From the NCBI GenBank assembly GCA_047030855.1, contig JBKYIJ010000008.1, forward strand, positions 1,116,001 to 1,180,000: a stretch of 64,000 bases of DNA. Reading direction: 5' to 3'. The DNA comes from QVMM01 sp047030855 (GTDB lineage Bacteria; Bacteroidota; Bacteroidia; Bacteroidales; Dysgonomonadaceae). The notes under the pieces are model-generated. The model did not search any database and was not told where the DNA came from. It saw only the letters and a program-made list of their open reading frames with translations. This document shows positions 46,085 through 54,548 of this stretch, one piece after another. Within the stretch, counting starts at the first letter, position 1; each line of letters begins with the position of its first letter. A program made the position numbers and the translations under genes.

Positions 46085-46651
46085 ATGGCGGATAATATAA
46101 ACAGTATTGTTTATTCGAAAGATGCGGTCGAATTTGTGGCGGTTGCAGTTCAATATTGCAACTTTTTGGAGAATATAGACGATTCAAACTCCGAGCAGTT
46201 AACTGACAGGCTGGTTAAAATTCTTCCATTGCTGTACCTGAAAGCCAATTTACTTCCCGAAACAATAATGTTGCAGGATTCTGAGACTGAACAAATTGTG
46301 ACGGAAGATCATTATAACTATATCCTTTCGGGAATATACGGTGTTTACGGTAAAGATGATACGTATCTTGAGGTTTTCCTGCAAGATATGAAATATAGCG
46401 AAACGCCTATATCAGCGAGCATTTCCGAAGATCTGACCGATATTTATCAGGATGTTAAAAACTTTTTGTTCGTATACGAACAAGGCATAGAGGAAAATAT
46501 GAACGATGCACTTTTTGTGTGTACAGAGAATTTTAAACTTTTTTGGGGACAAAAATTGGTAAACGTCCTACGCGCGCTTCATTCGCTTAAATATCAGCCG
46601 GAGACTGATTATATGGATGAGGATATTAATAATATAGATGAACAGTGGTAA
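46085..46651 (+). CDS. DUF5063-family protein
   Basis: 188-residue acidic, mostly helical protein without signal peptide or membrane segment. Features include YNYILSGIYGVYGKDDTYLE and the helical C-terminus FKLFWGQKLVNVLRALHSLK. The family has no established function to my knowledge. It overlaps the start of the next gene (3'-5' exonuclease) by seven bases, so translation is probably coupled and the two proteins may share a pathway. Family label is from recall, moderate certainty. Confidence 0.75.
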   Translation: MADNINSIVYSKDAVEFVAVAVQYCNFLENIDDSNSEQLTDRLVKILPLLYLKANLLPETIMLQDSETEQIVTEDHYNYILSGIYGVYGKDDTYLEVFLQDMKYSETPISASISEDLTDIYQDVKNFLFVYEQGIEENMNDALFVCTENFKLFWGQKLVNVLRALHSLKYQPETDYMDEDINNIDEQW

Positions 46652-47220
46652 ACAGTATTTCTAAAGAACAAATTTCGGCGCTTCCGATTGCGAAATTTGA
46701 AGGCAATATAATAGTGGTTCAGACTGAGGCTGATTCTGAACAAGCGGTTTCCGAACTTTCGAAGCAAAATGTTATAGGGTTTGACACCGAAACCCGTCCT
46801 GCTTTCAAGAAAGGACAGTTTTATAAAATATCTTTAATCCAGCTGGCTACGGCTGATACCTGCTATCTGTTCCGTCTGAACAAAATGGATTTTCCCGATT
46901 GTTTGATGCATCTTTTGTCTGACGAAAAAATCAAGAAAATAGGTTTGTCGTTGAAAGACGATTTTTCTGCTATCAGGAAAAGAGAAGATTTTGTGCCGCA
47001 AGGATTTATCGAATTACAAACTTTTGTAAAACAATATGGTATTGAGGACAACGGTTTGCAACGGATATATGCCATTTTATTCGGTGAAAAGATATCGAAA
47101 AAACAAAGACTGACTAATTGGGAGGCCGATTCTCTGACACCGAAGCAGCAAATGTACGCAGCTTTGGATGCTTGGGCTTGTTTGAGAATATATAACAAAC
47201 TGGTAGATTCATATAATTGA
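46645..47220 (+). CDS. 3'-5' exonuclease, DEDD family (RNase D-like catalytic domain)
   Basis: 191 residues with a DEDDy exonuclease fold: ExoI motif VIGFDTETRP (Asp47, Glu49), ExoII in KKIGLSLKDDFSAI (about 105) and ExoIII YAALDAWACLRIY (Asp and Tyr, about 177-181). There is no HRDC domain, so it is a stand-alone RNase D/WRN-exonuclease-like nuclease, acting on RNA or DNA ends. The start is GTG at 46645, inside the preceding gene's last codons; no ATG fits. The rRNA methyltransferase follows 13 bases later. Confidence 0.9.
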   Translation: MVNSISKEQISALPIAKFEGNIIVVQTEADSEQAVSELSKQNVIGFDTETRPAFKKGQFYKISLIQLATADTCYLFRLNKMDFPDCLMHLLSDEKIKKIGLSLKDDFSAIRKREDFVPQGFIELQTFVKQYGIEDNGLQRIYAILFGEKISKKQRLTNWEADSLTPKQQMYAALDAWACLRIYNKLVDSYN

Positions 47221-47233
47221 CGCACAATAGATA

Positions 47234-48418
47234 ATGAGTTATAAAAAAATAATACTGAAGCCGAAAAAAGACGATTCGCTGAAAAGATTTCATCCATGGG
47301 TTTTTTCCGGTGCTATTGCAAAAATGGATGATGATATATCTGAGGGCGAAGTGGTTGAAGTATATACTTCAGACAACCGGTTTATAGCTGTCGGGCATTA
47401 CCAGATAGGCACTATTTCGGTACGGGTGCTCTCTTTTGAACCTGTTGAGATTAATGAAGAATTCTGGCTATCACGCCTTTCGGCAGCTTTTGATATGCGT
47501 CGCTCAATTGGTTTGGTTTCGGACGATAACAATGCCTATCGTTTAGTACATGGGGAAGGCGACAATCTTCCCGGTTTGATAATAGACGTATATGCAGACA
47601 CTGCTGTTATTCAATCACATTCAATCGGTATGCACCAATCAAGGATAAGCATATCCGATGCTCTGCAAAAAGTAATGAAGAATGTAATCAAAAATATATA
47701 TTATAAATCGGAAACAACTCTGCCATACAAGGCTGATATTGAAACCGAAAACGGATATTTGTTAGGAGGTGAAACTGAACAAGTAGCATTGGAAAACGGG
47801 CTGAAATTCAAAGCCGATTGGCTGAAAGGACAAAAAACAGGGTTTTTTGTCGATCAGCGAGATAATAGGGCATTATTAGAAAAATATGCGAAGGATAGGA
47901 CTGTTTTGAACATGTTTTGTTATACAGGCGGATTTTCGTTTTATGCACTAAGGGGCGGAGCGAAACAGGTCGATTCTGTCGACAGTTCTTCAAAAGCAGT
48001 TATGCTGACAGAAGAAAACGTACAGCTTAATTTTCCCGAAGATTCACGTCATAACGCTTTTGCGGAGGACGCTTTTAAATATCTGAATAAAATAGACAAA
48101 GGACAATATGATCTTATGATACTTGATCCTCCCGCTTTTGCAAAGCACAGGGGAGCTGTCAAAAATGCGCTGCAAGGATATAAAAGGCTAAACGCCGCTG
48201 CCTTTGAGAAAGTTGGCAAAGGCGGTTTGGTATTTACTTTTTCCTGTTCACAGGTTATAACAAAAGAAATGTTCCGACTGGCTGTTTTCAGTGCAGCAGT
48301 ATTGTCGGGCAGGAAAGTCAGGATATTGCACCAGTTGACTCAGGCTCCCGATCATCCTGTCAATATCTATCATCCCGAAGGAGAGTATCTGAAAGGATTG
48401 GTTTTGTATGTAGAATGA
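47234..48418 (+). CDS. rlmI: Class I SAM-dependent rRNA methyltransferase (RlmI type)
   Basis: Cytosine-5 methyltransferase expected to modify 23S rRNA. 394 residues, standard for RlmI. An N-terminal PUA domain (HPWVFSGAIAKMDDDISEGE) is followed by a central domain with LPGLIIDVYAD and a Rossmann domain with QKTGFFVDQRDNRALL, CYTGGFSFYALRGG and catalytic ILDPPAFAKHRG. FTFSCSQVITKEMF matches the family Cys motif. Immediately after the exonuclease gene, suggesting an RNA-maturation grouping. Confidence 0.93.
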   Translation: MSYKKIILKPKKDDSLKRFHPWVFSGAIAKMDDDISEGEVVEVYTSDNRFIAVGHYQIGTISVRVLSFEPVEINEEFWLSRLSAAFDMRRSIGLVSDDNNAYRLVHGEGDNLPGLIIDVYADTAVIQSHSIGMHQSRISISDALQKVMKNVIKNIYYKSETTLPYKADIETENGYLLGGETEQVALENGLKFKADWLKGQKTGFFVDQRDNRALLEKYAKDRTVLNMFCYTGGFSFYALRGGAKQVDSVDSSSKAVMLTEENVQLNFPEDSRHNAFAEDAFKYLNKIDKGQYDLMILDPPAFAKHRGAVKNALQGYKRLNAAAFEKVGKGGLVFTFSCSQVITKEMFRLAVFSAAVLSGRKVRILHQLTQAPDHPVNIYHPEGEYLKGLVLYVE

Positions 48419-48431
48419 AAATGATTAAAAT

Positions 48432-49271
48432 ATGACTCTGGAAGTTTTTACCGTTCTTTTGTTTTTAGGTGCAGTAGCTGCGGGGCTCATCGGCTCATTG
48501 ACAGGGCTGGGCGGTGGAGTTGTGGTTATTCCGTTGCTTACGCTTTGTTTCGGAGTGGACATGCGTTATGCCATCGGTGCGGCTCTCGTCACTTCAATAG
48601 CAAGTTCGTCAGGTGCTGCCGCTGCTTATATAAAAGAAGGTATAACCAACGTCCGTATCGGAATGTTCTTGGAAATAGCCACTACTACGGGTGCGGTTGT
48701 GGGAGCATTAATAGCTATGTATCTCGATAAAATGTATATAGCTATAATTTTCGGATGCGTATTGATCTTTTCCGCAATCCGCAATATCAGCGGAAAAAAG
48801 GACGAAACCGATTATAATGCTCCTGCTGATAAATTAGGAGAGAAATTAAAACTCAACGGTTCCTATCCTACTTCTCAAGGGATCGTTAAATATAAAGTGC
48901 ATAATGTTGCAGGCGGTTATTCCCTGATGACATTGGCGGGCGTTTTGTCGGGATTGCTCGGTATCGGATCGGGTGCGTTGAAAGTTCTGGCAATGGATAC
49001 GATGATGAAAATACCTTTTAAGGTATCGACTACGACGAGTAATTTTATGGTGGGCGTTACAGCAGCAGCAAGTGCGGTCGTTTATTTGCAACGGGGTTAT
49101 ATCGATCCGGGACTTGCGCTGCCGATTGTTGTAGGTGTGCTTTTGGGCGCTTTTTTCGGTTCTAAGATACTGCCAAAAGCAAATGTGAAGAAACTGAGGC
49201 TTCTTTTCAGTGTCGTTATTTTCATTCTCGCGATATCTATGATGTATAACGGAATAACAGGGAAATTGTAA
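48432..49271 (+). CDS. TauE/SafE-family sulfite/sulfonate exporter permease
   Basis: Inner-membrane permease of 279 residues with eight or so helices in two repeats: GLIGSLTGLGGGVVVIPLLT and SGLLGIGSGALKVLAMDTMM carry the paired glycine-rich motifs of the family. Likely exports anions of sulfur metabolism, substrate uncertain. A DUF1634 membrane protein gene follows after five bases; this pairing is common and may form a two-part transporter. Confidence 0.9.
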   Translation: MTLEVFTVLLFLGAVAAGLIGSLTGLGGGVVVIPLLTLCFGVDMRYAIGAALVTSIASSSGAAAAYIKEGITNVRIGMFLEIATTTGAVVGALIAMYLDKMYIAIIFGCVLIFSAIRNISGKKDETDYNAPADKLGEKLKLNGSYPTSQGIVKYKVHNVAGGYSLMTLAGVLSGLLGIGSGALKVLAMDTMMKIPFKVSTTTSNFMVGVTAAASAVVYLQRGYIDPGLALPIVVGVLLGAFFGSKILPKANVKKLRLLFSVVIFILAISMMYNGITGKL

Positions 49272-49276
49272 GCTCT

Positions 49277-49690
49277 ATGAAACATTTTTTTACAAAAGAA
49301 TATTGGGCGGAGAGAGATGTAGAACTTTATATAGGTAAGCTTCTGCGTTACGGAGTCATTCTTTCCTGTGCTATTACTTTGTTTGGCGGAGCGGTTTATC
49401 TCTATCAACGGCATGGTGTTCTGCCTGATTATTCGCCGATTCCTTCGGATCAGCCTTTTCCCGGAGTTGCCGAATATTTGAGGGAGTTAAACACCATTAT
49501 TCCCCGGTTGCTCGACTTTGACGGTGCGGCTATTATTCAGTTGGGCGTCATTGTTCTTATTGCCACGCCTATAATGCGTGTGGCTTTTTCTGTTTTCGCT
49601 TTTTTGGTTGAAAAAGATTATATGTATGTCGTCATAACATTGATTGTTTTAGCAATCATTCTGTTGAATATGATTTTCGGGTTACATTGA
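49277..49690 (+). CDS. DUF1634-family membrane protein
   Basis: 137 residues with three membrane helices (about 21-44, 77-100 and 110-132; e.g. VIVLIATPIMRVAFSVFAFL). Family of unknown function often found directly downstream of TauE/SafE permeases, as here, where only five bases separate them. Probably an accessory subunit of the permease (inference). Confidence 0.85.
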   Translation: MKHFFTKEYWAERDVELYIGKLLRYGVILSCAITLFGGAVYLYQRHGVLPDYSPIPSDQPFPGVAEYLRELNTIIPRLLDFDGAAIIQLGVIVLIATPIMRVAFSVFAFLVEKDYMYVVITLIVLAIILLNMIFGLH

Positions 49691-49700
49691 GAATAATATC

Positions 49701-49731
49701 TTTTACGTAACAGGAATATTCACTACATTTG
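49701..49731 (+). promoter_or_regulatory. Candidate promoter of rpoN
   Basis: TACATTTG (49724-49731) is a -7 match; TTTTA (49701-49705) lies about 19 bases upstream as a weak -33 element. The ATG follows 23 bases after the -7. Confidence 0.45.
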
Positions 49732-49754
49732 TTTACAGATAAGTAATTCTTAAT

Positions 49755-51218
49755 ATGGCTCTAAAACAACAGCTACAGCAAAAACAACAACAACGGCTTA
49801 CTCCTCTGCAAATTCAGGTGATTAAGCTGACGGAGTTGCCGAGTCTTGAGCTGGAAGAGCGTATTAAACAGGAACTGATTGATAATCCTGCCTTAGAAGA
49901 GAGTTATGGCGATAATGACGATTCGGATGAGGTTTTTACTCCCGAAAGCTCTGAGGAGGGAAACGATATTACTCAGGAAGAAATTACTTTAGGCGATTAT
50001 ATCAGCGAAGAGGAAATACCTGACTATAGGCTAAACAGTTCGAATAAATCGGAAGACAGGCAAAGACAGGAGTTTCCCGTATCGGCATCCGAATCTTTTC
50101 AGGATTTTCTACTCGATCAACTTCATCTCACCGATTTAAACGAAAAAGACAAACAGATAGCGGAGTATATTATCGGAAATATCGATGAAAACGGATATTT
50201 GGAGAGATCGTTATCTGCGATATCCGATGATTTGTTGTTTCAGACCAACACGGATGTGAGCGTGTCTGAATTGGAACAGGTGTTGCATGAAATCCAGAAT
50301 TTTGAGCCTGCAGGAGTCGGAGCAAGAGATTTGCAGGAATGTCTGTTGCTGCAACTCAGAAGGAAACCTCAGGATTTAATTACTGAATTAGCATTGGAAA
50401 TAGTCGAAAAATATTTTGACGATTTTTCGAAAAGGCATTTTGAAAAAATAAAAAAGAATCTTTCGATCGAAAGTGACGATTTGCTCAAGGAGGTTATTAT
50501 CGAGATAACATCTTTGAACCCAAAGCCGGGCAGTAACTGGGGCGATTCATTATCGTTGGCGATGAATATTATTACGCCTGATTTCATCGTGGAAAGCCAT
50601 AACGGAGAAGTGTTTTTTAGCCTTAATAATAAGAATATTCCCGCATTGAAAGTAAACCGTGAATATTCCGAGATGTTACAAGGCTATGCAGAGAATAAAA
50701 AAAGTATGTCGGAAGACTCCAAAAATGCCGTTTTATTCGTAAAACAGAAACTTGATTCTGCCCGTTGGTTTATCGATGCATTGCGTCAAAGACAGGAAAC
50801 GTTGCAGCGAACAATGAAGGCAATCGTCGATTTTCAATACGATTTTTTTCTGACAGGCGATGAAACTCTTCTGAAACCAATGATTCTGAAAGATATAGCC
50901 GATATTACGGGATATGACATATCGACAATATCCAGAGTAAGCAACAGCAAGTATGTACAAACTAATTTTGGCGTTTATCCGTTGAAATACTTCTTTTCCG
51001 AGTCGATGCAGAACGATGCGGGAGAGGAAGTCTCTTCGCGGGAAATTAAGGCTATTCTGAAAGACTGTATTGATGCGGAAGACAAAAGGAAACCTTTGAC
51101 AGATGATAAACTAACCGAAATCCTTAAACAAAAAGGCTATATCATTGCGCGAAGGACAGTCGCTAAATATCGGGAACAACTGAATATACCTGTTGCCCGT
51201 TTAAGAAAGGAAATCTGA
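49755..51218 (+). CDS. rpoN: RNA polymerase sigma-54 factor
   Basis: Alternative sigma factor needing enhancer-binding activators. 487 residues. Region I is Gln-rich (LKQQLQQKQQQRLTPLQIQV), followed by an acidic region II, a core-binding domain, and the C-terminal RpoN box ARRTVAKYRE that recognises the -24 element. In-frame DNA-binding helix-turn-helix (ISTISRVSNSKYVQTNFGVY) is intact. No enhancer-binding activator gene is in the window. The stop overlaps the glycosyltransferase start by one base (TGATG). Confidence 0.97.
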   Translation: MALKQQLQQKQQQRLTPLQIQVIKLTELPSLELEERIKQELIDNPALEESYGDNDDSDEVFTPESSEEGNDITQEEITLGDYISEEEIPDYRLNSSNKSEDRQRQEFPVSASESFQDFLLDQLHLTDLNEKDKQIAEYIIGNIDENGYLERSLSAISDDLLFQTNTDVSVSELEQVLHEIQNFEPAGVGARDLQECLLLQLRRKPQDLITELALEIVEKYFDDFSKRHFEKIKKNLSIESDDLLKEVIIEITSLNPKPGSNWGDSLSLAMNIITPDFIVESHNGEVFFSLNNKNIPALKVNREYSEMLQGYAENKKSMSEDSKNAVLFVKQKLDSARWFIDALRQRQETLQRTMKAIVDFQYDFFLTGDETLLKPMILKDIADITGYDISTISRVSNSKYVQTNFGVYPLKYFFSESMQNDAGEEVSSREIKAILKDCIDAEDKRKPLTDDKLTEILKQKGYIIARRTVAKYREQLNIPVARLRKEI

Positions 51219-52138
51219 TGATGCCACAAGTATCGGTTATTTTGCCAAGCTACAATCATGCTCCTTTTTTGGAAGAACGCATAAATTCGATATTAAACCA
51301 GACTTTTCAGGATTTTGAACTTATAATTCTGGATGATAATTCGCCCGACAATAGCCGTGAAATCATCGAACAATACAGGGATAATCCTCACGTTTCGCAT
51401 ATTGTTTTTAATGAGAAGAACACGGGCTCAACTTTTGTTCAATGGGAAAGAGGAATAGAACTGTCAACCGGAAAATATATATGGATTGCTGAAAGCGATG
51501 ATTCCGCCGCTCCTGAATTGCTGCAAACCCTGTTCGATAATTTATTAAACAATGATGCCGTTTTGTCCTACTGCCAGTCGCATAAGATTAATAAAAATGG
51601 GGAGATTATCGGAGATTGGGAAGATTATTCAAAAGCTTATGAACCCGAATTGTTTTCGCAGGATTTCGTAATGGAGGGAAAAACTTTTTTGGAAAGATGT
51701 TATTTGATTAAGAATTTTATTCCGAATGCGAGTGCAGTTCTGTTCAGCAAAGAAGCTTATCTGAAAACGGGCGGAGCTAATCCCAGAGTAGGGTATATAA
51801 CGGATTGGCTGTGCTGGCAAAAAATATTAACTACGGGGAGGGTAGCTTATAGCCATAAGAAACTTAATTTTTACAGATCTCATGATAAAAGTCTGGTGAC
51901 GAAGCTTTGGAATGATCCGAAAAAACTGATACATAAGAAACCCCATATCGAGATGCGTATCGCTTTTAATGATTTTATAAAAGGGCAGGACGGTTTTAAG
52001 GAGATATATAGACAGAATAACCGGCGTTTAGCAAAAAATATGCTTGAAGAAGCACATTTCTTATTTTCTAACCGTAAATTTGCAGAAGGAACGAGATACG
52101 GGTTTTCAAGCCTGAAATATATTTTAAAAACAATTTGA
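51218..52138 (+). CDS. Family 2 glycosyltransferase
   Basis: GT-A fold glycosyltransferase, 306 residues. N-terminal nucleotide-sugar domain VSVILPSYNHAPFLEERINS with NQTFQDFELIILDDNSPDNS, and the metal-binding acidic triplet in YIWIAESDDSAAP (about 90). GYITDWLCWQKIL is a typical acceptor-side motif. No signal peptide or membrane segment, so it acts at the cytosolic face. Sugar and acceptor cannot be named. Two ATGs are adjacent at 51218 and 51221. Followed directly by a PAP2-like membrane protein, which could handle lipid-linked intermediates. Confidence 0.88.
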   Translation: MMPQVSVILPSYNHAPFLEERINSILNQTFQDFELIILDDNSPDNSREIIEQYRDNPHVSHIVFNEKNTGSTFVQWERGIELSTGKYIWIAESDDSAAPELLQTLFDNLLNNDAVLSYCQSHKINKNGEIIGDWEDYSKAYEPELFSQDFVMEGKTFLERCYLIKNFIPNASAVLFSKEAYLKTGGANPRVGYITDWLCWQKILTTGRVAYSHKKLNFYRSHDKSLVTKLWNDPKKLIHKKPHIEMRIAFNDFIKGQDGFKEIYRQNNRRLAKNMLEEAHFLFSNRKFAEGTRYGFSSLKYILKTI

Positions 52139-52783
52139 ATGACAATAGGTAAAACATTGGCTAATATTTTTTCGGCAGTACTGTCGCCTTTTCTGATGCC
52201 ATTTTACAATGTGGTGTTATTATTTGCTTACACGACATTTTATGAAATACATTTCAGACAGATACTTTACTATATTATACCCGTATTGTTGTTTAGTTTT
52301 ATTGTGCCTGTTTCTTTTCTTTTTGTATTGAAAAAATTGAGAATGATATCAGGTTATTCCATCCCTGAGAAGAAAGAACGGATATTGCCTTATCTGATGA
52401 CTTGTTTTGCAAATTCGATGTTGTTCTACTATTTCTACTCGTCAGGGACTTATTTCTGGTTTTTAGGCATAATAGCCATTCCCGTTGTAATCAGTTTGGT
52501 AGGGTTCATAATCAATTTGTTCTGGAAGATCAGTGCCCATATGATGGGAATCGGAGGGCTGATAGGGACGGTAATGGCTGTATGTTTCTACATAAAAGGG
52601 CTCAATCCTTTTATATTGTTTATAATATTGTTTATATTAGCAGGATGTCTGGGCGTGAGCCGCGTATATCTGAAAAGAGACACGGCGGCGCAGGTATATG
52701 GAGGATTTGCCGTAGGGTTTGCCTTGGCTTTTCTCTGCATTTTAGGCAGCATCTTCTATATGATAGGACAAAGTTCGATTTAA
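52139..52783 (+). CDS. PAP2-like integral membrane protein, probably non-catalytic
   Basis: 214 residues with about six membrane helices. The layout recalls PAP2 lipid phosphatases: a KKERILPYL segment, then KISAHMMGIGG where PSGH would be, and SRVYLKRDTAAQVYGGF in place of SRxxxxxHxxxD. The histidine expected in the last motif is Asp (about residue 180), so phosphatase activity is doubtful. The homologues I recall in Bacteroidota keep a His at this place. The start overlaps nothing and follows the glycosyltransferase stop directly (TGAATG). Confidence 0.75.
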   Translation: MTIGKTLANIFSAVLSPFLMPFYNVVLLFAYTTFYEIHFRQILYYIIPVLLFSFIVPVSFLFVLKKLRMISGYSIPEKKERILPYLMTCFANSMLFYYFYSSGTYFWFLGIIAIPVVISLVGFIINLFWKISAHMMGIGGLIGTVMAVCFYIKGLNPFILFIILFILAGCLGVSRVYLKRDTAAQVYGGFAVGFALAFLCILGSIFYMIGQSSI

Positions 52784-52815
52784 GATTATTGTTAAATATA
52801 TAAATATTTGAAAAA

Positions 52816-53196
52816 ATGAATTTTCCTGAAAATCTGAAGTACTCGAAGGATCACGAATGGATACGCCTCGAAGGCGATGTTGCTTATGTCGGCATTACGG
52901 ATTATGCACAGCGTGAATTAGGTGAAATAGTGTATGTAGACATAACTTCGGTAGGCGATACGGTTTCGCAAGGCGAAGTGTTTGGTAGCATTGAGGCTGT
53001 GAAAACGGTTTCTGATTTGTTTTTACCGATATCGGGCGAAGTAATGGAAGTAAATCCCGATTTGGAAGATAAACCGGAGTTGGTTAATGAAGACCCTTAC
53101 GGAAAAGGTTGGGTTGTAAAGATTTCTCCTGAGAAAGCGTCCGAAGCAGACCAGTTGCTGTCGGTAGAGGATTATAAGAAACTTATCGGAATGTAA
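52816..53196 (+). CDS. gcvH: Glycine cleavage system H protein
   Basis: Lipoyl carrier protein shuttling the aminomethyl group of glycine. 126 residues. Opens KYSKDHEWIRLEG, with the lipoylated Lys63 in FGSIEAVKTVSDLFLPISGE. The other glycine-cleavage genes (gcvP, gcvT) are absent from this window, as is common when gcvH sits with purE. 14 bases before purE. Confidence 0.97.
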   Translation: MNFPENLKYSKDHEWIRLEGDVAYVGITDYAQRELGEIVYVDITSVGDTVSQGEVFGSIEAVKTVSDLFLPISGEVMEVNPDLEDKPELVNEDPYGKGWVVKISPEKASEADQLLSVEDYKKLIGM

Positions 53197-53210
53197 TTTA
53201 CCTTTCTCGG

Positions 53211-53717
53211 ATGAAACCAGAAGTAAGTATTATTATGGGGAGCACATCTGACCTGCCTGTTATGGAAAAATGTGCCGCTTTTCTCGATGAAATGGAGATA
53301 CCTTTTGAAATGAACGCCCTGTCGGCACACCGTACTCCTGCCGAAGTGGAAGTATTTGCCAAAGGTGCTAAAGATAAAGGTATAAAAGTAATTATAGCGG
53401 CAGCAGGAATGGCTGCTCATCTTCCGGGCGTTATAGCTTCTATGACAACTGTTCCCGTGATAGGAGTACCTATTAACTCTTCGCTCGACGGATTGGATGC
53501 TTTGCTGGCGATTGTTCAGATGCCTCCCGGGATACCTGTGGCTACTGTCGGTATAAACGGAGGATTGAATGCGGCGATTCTTGCTGTTCAGATATTAAGC
53601 GTGGACAATAAGGAGATAAGTAAAAAGCTTGCATCCTATAAGAATAACCTTAAGGATAAGATAGTCAAAGCGAATAAAGAACTCTCCGAAATTAAATATA
53701 AGTTTAAAACCAATTAA
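53211..53717 (+). CDS. purE: N5-carboxyaminoimidazole ribonucleotide mutase (PurE class I)
   Basis: Purine-synthesis mutase moving the carboxyl group from N5-CAIR to CAIR. 168 residues. The active-site pattern is complete: SIIMGSTSDLPVMEKCAAFL, ALSAHRTPAEVEVFAKGA, AAAGMAAHLPGVIASMTTVP and IVQMPPGIPVATVGING. 14 bases after gcvH and 21 before the isomerase gene, so probably one operon. Confidence 0.97.
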   Translation: MKPEVSIIMGSTSDLPVMEKCAAFLDEMEIPFEMNALSAHRTPAEVEVFAKGAKDKGIKVIIAAAGMAAHLPGVIASMTTVPVIGVPINSSLDGLDALLAIVQMPPGIPVATVGINGGLNAAILAVQILSVDNKEISKKLASYKNNLKDKIVKANKELSEIKYKFKTN

Positions 53718-53738
53718 ATAAAGTGCGGTAATACTTTT

Positions 53739-54347
53739 ATGCAGAACGATGATATAAAAAAATTGCTGAAAGAAGAAGCTGATGCGGTTTTGAATATTCC
53801 TGTTTCTGAAGCTTATGACAGAGCTACCGATCTGATTGTGGAATATGTTCACAATAGAGGAGGAAAGCTTGTTACGAGTGGAATGGGCAAAGCCGGACAA
53901 ATAGCCCAGAACATTGCTACGACATTCAGTTCTACAGGGACTCCTGCTGTTTTTTTACATCCCAGCGAGGCGCAGCACGGCGATCTTGGCGTATTGCAGA
54001 AGAATGACATTATGCTTGTTATTTCTAATTCGGGAAAGACAAGGGAGATTATCGAACTGCTGCAATTGAGTAAAAATCTTAATTCGGATATCAGGTTCAT
54101 TGTCATCACCAGCAATCCAAACAGCTTGCTTGCCGAAAAATCGGACGTTTGCCTTCTGACCGGAAATCCTCCCGAAGTTTGTGTTTTAGGGCTTACTCCC
54201 ACAACATCCACGACAGTAATGGCTGTGATTGGCGATATTTTGGTGGTTGACACGATGAATAAAATAAAATTTACTCCTTCCGAATATGCAAAACGCCATC
54301 ACGGCGGCTATTTGGGAGATAAGTCGAGATCTATCAACTCAAAATAA
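53739..54347 (+). CDS. Arabinose-5-phosphate isomerase-type SIS protein without CBS domains (KdsD/KpsF-like)
   Basis: Sugar-phosphate isomerase, 202 residues, consisting of a single SIS domain. TSGMGKAGQIAQNIATTFSS and PSEAQHGDLGVLQKNDIMLV match KpsF/GutQ, with SNSGKTREIIELL and GLTPTTSTTVMAVIGDILVV. The CBS pair present in Escherichia KdsD is missing; single-domain arabinose-5-phosphate isomerases are known from Bacteroides. It probably supplies KDO for lipopolysaccharide. A strong hairpin follows. Confidence 0.87.
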   Translation: MQNDDIKKLLKEEADAVLNIPVSEAYDRATDLIVEYVHNRGGKLVTSGMGKAGQIAQNIATTFSSTGTPAVFLHPSEAQHGDLGVLQKNDIMLVISNSGKTREIIELLQLSKNLNSDIRFIVITSNPNSLLAEKSDVCLLTGNPPEVCVLGLTPTTSTTVMAVIGDILVVDTMNKIKFTPSEYAKRHHGGYLGDKSRSINSK

Positions 54348-54350
54348 ATT

Positions 54351-54393
54351 ATGAACGGCAATAAAAATCCATAGATATTTTATTGCCGTTCAT
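54351..54393 (+). terminator. Hairpin terminator after the KdsD-like gene
   Basis: A 16-bp perfect stem (54351-54366 with 54378-54393, arms starting ATGAACGGCAATAAAA) and 11-base loop, three bases after the stop. The T tail is short (TTTGTCTT), so it may also work as an mRNA 3'-end stabiliser. Confidence 0.7.
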
Positions 54394-54477
54394 TTTGTCT
54401 TCATTCCTTTAATTGTTCTTCCTCTAAAGCTTTTAATTTCTTTATTATTGAAAATAACACGATTTATTTTCAGATTA

Positions 54478-54505
54478 TTTGTTGTGGAAAAAACAATTAA
54501 CTTTG
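54478..54505 (+). promoter_or_regulatory. Candidate promoter of ftsK
   Basis: TTTG (54478-54481) and TAACTTTG (54498-54505), with a short spacer of 16 bases. The ftsK ATG is at 54549. The -7 match is exact; the -33 spacing is below the usual 17-23. Confidence 0.4.
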
Positions 54506-54548
54506 TATATGGTTATAAGATTAAGAATATTTATAAATAGCATAACAA

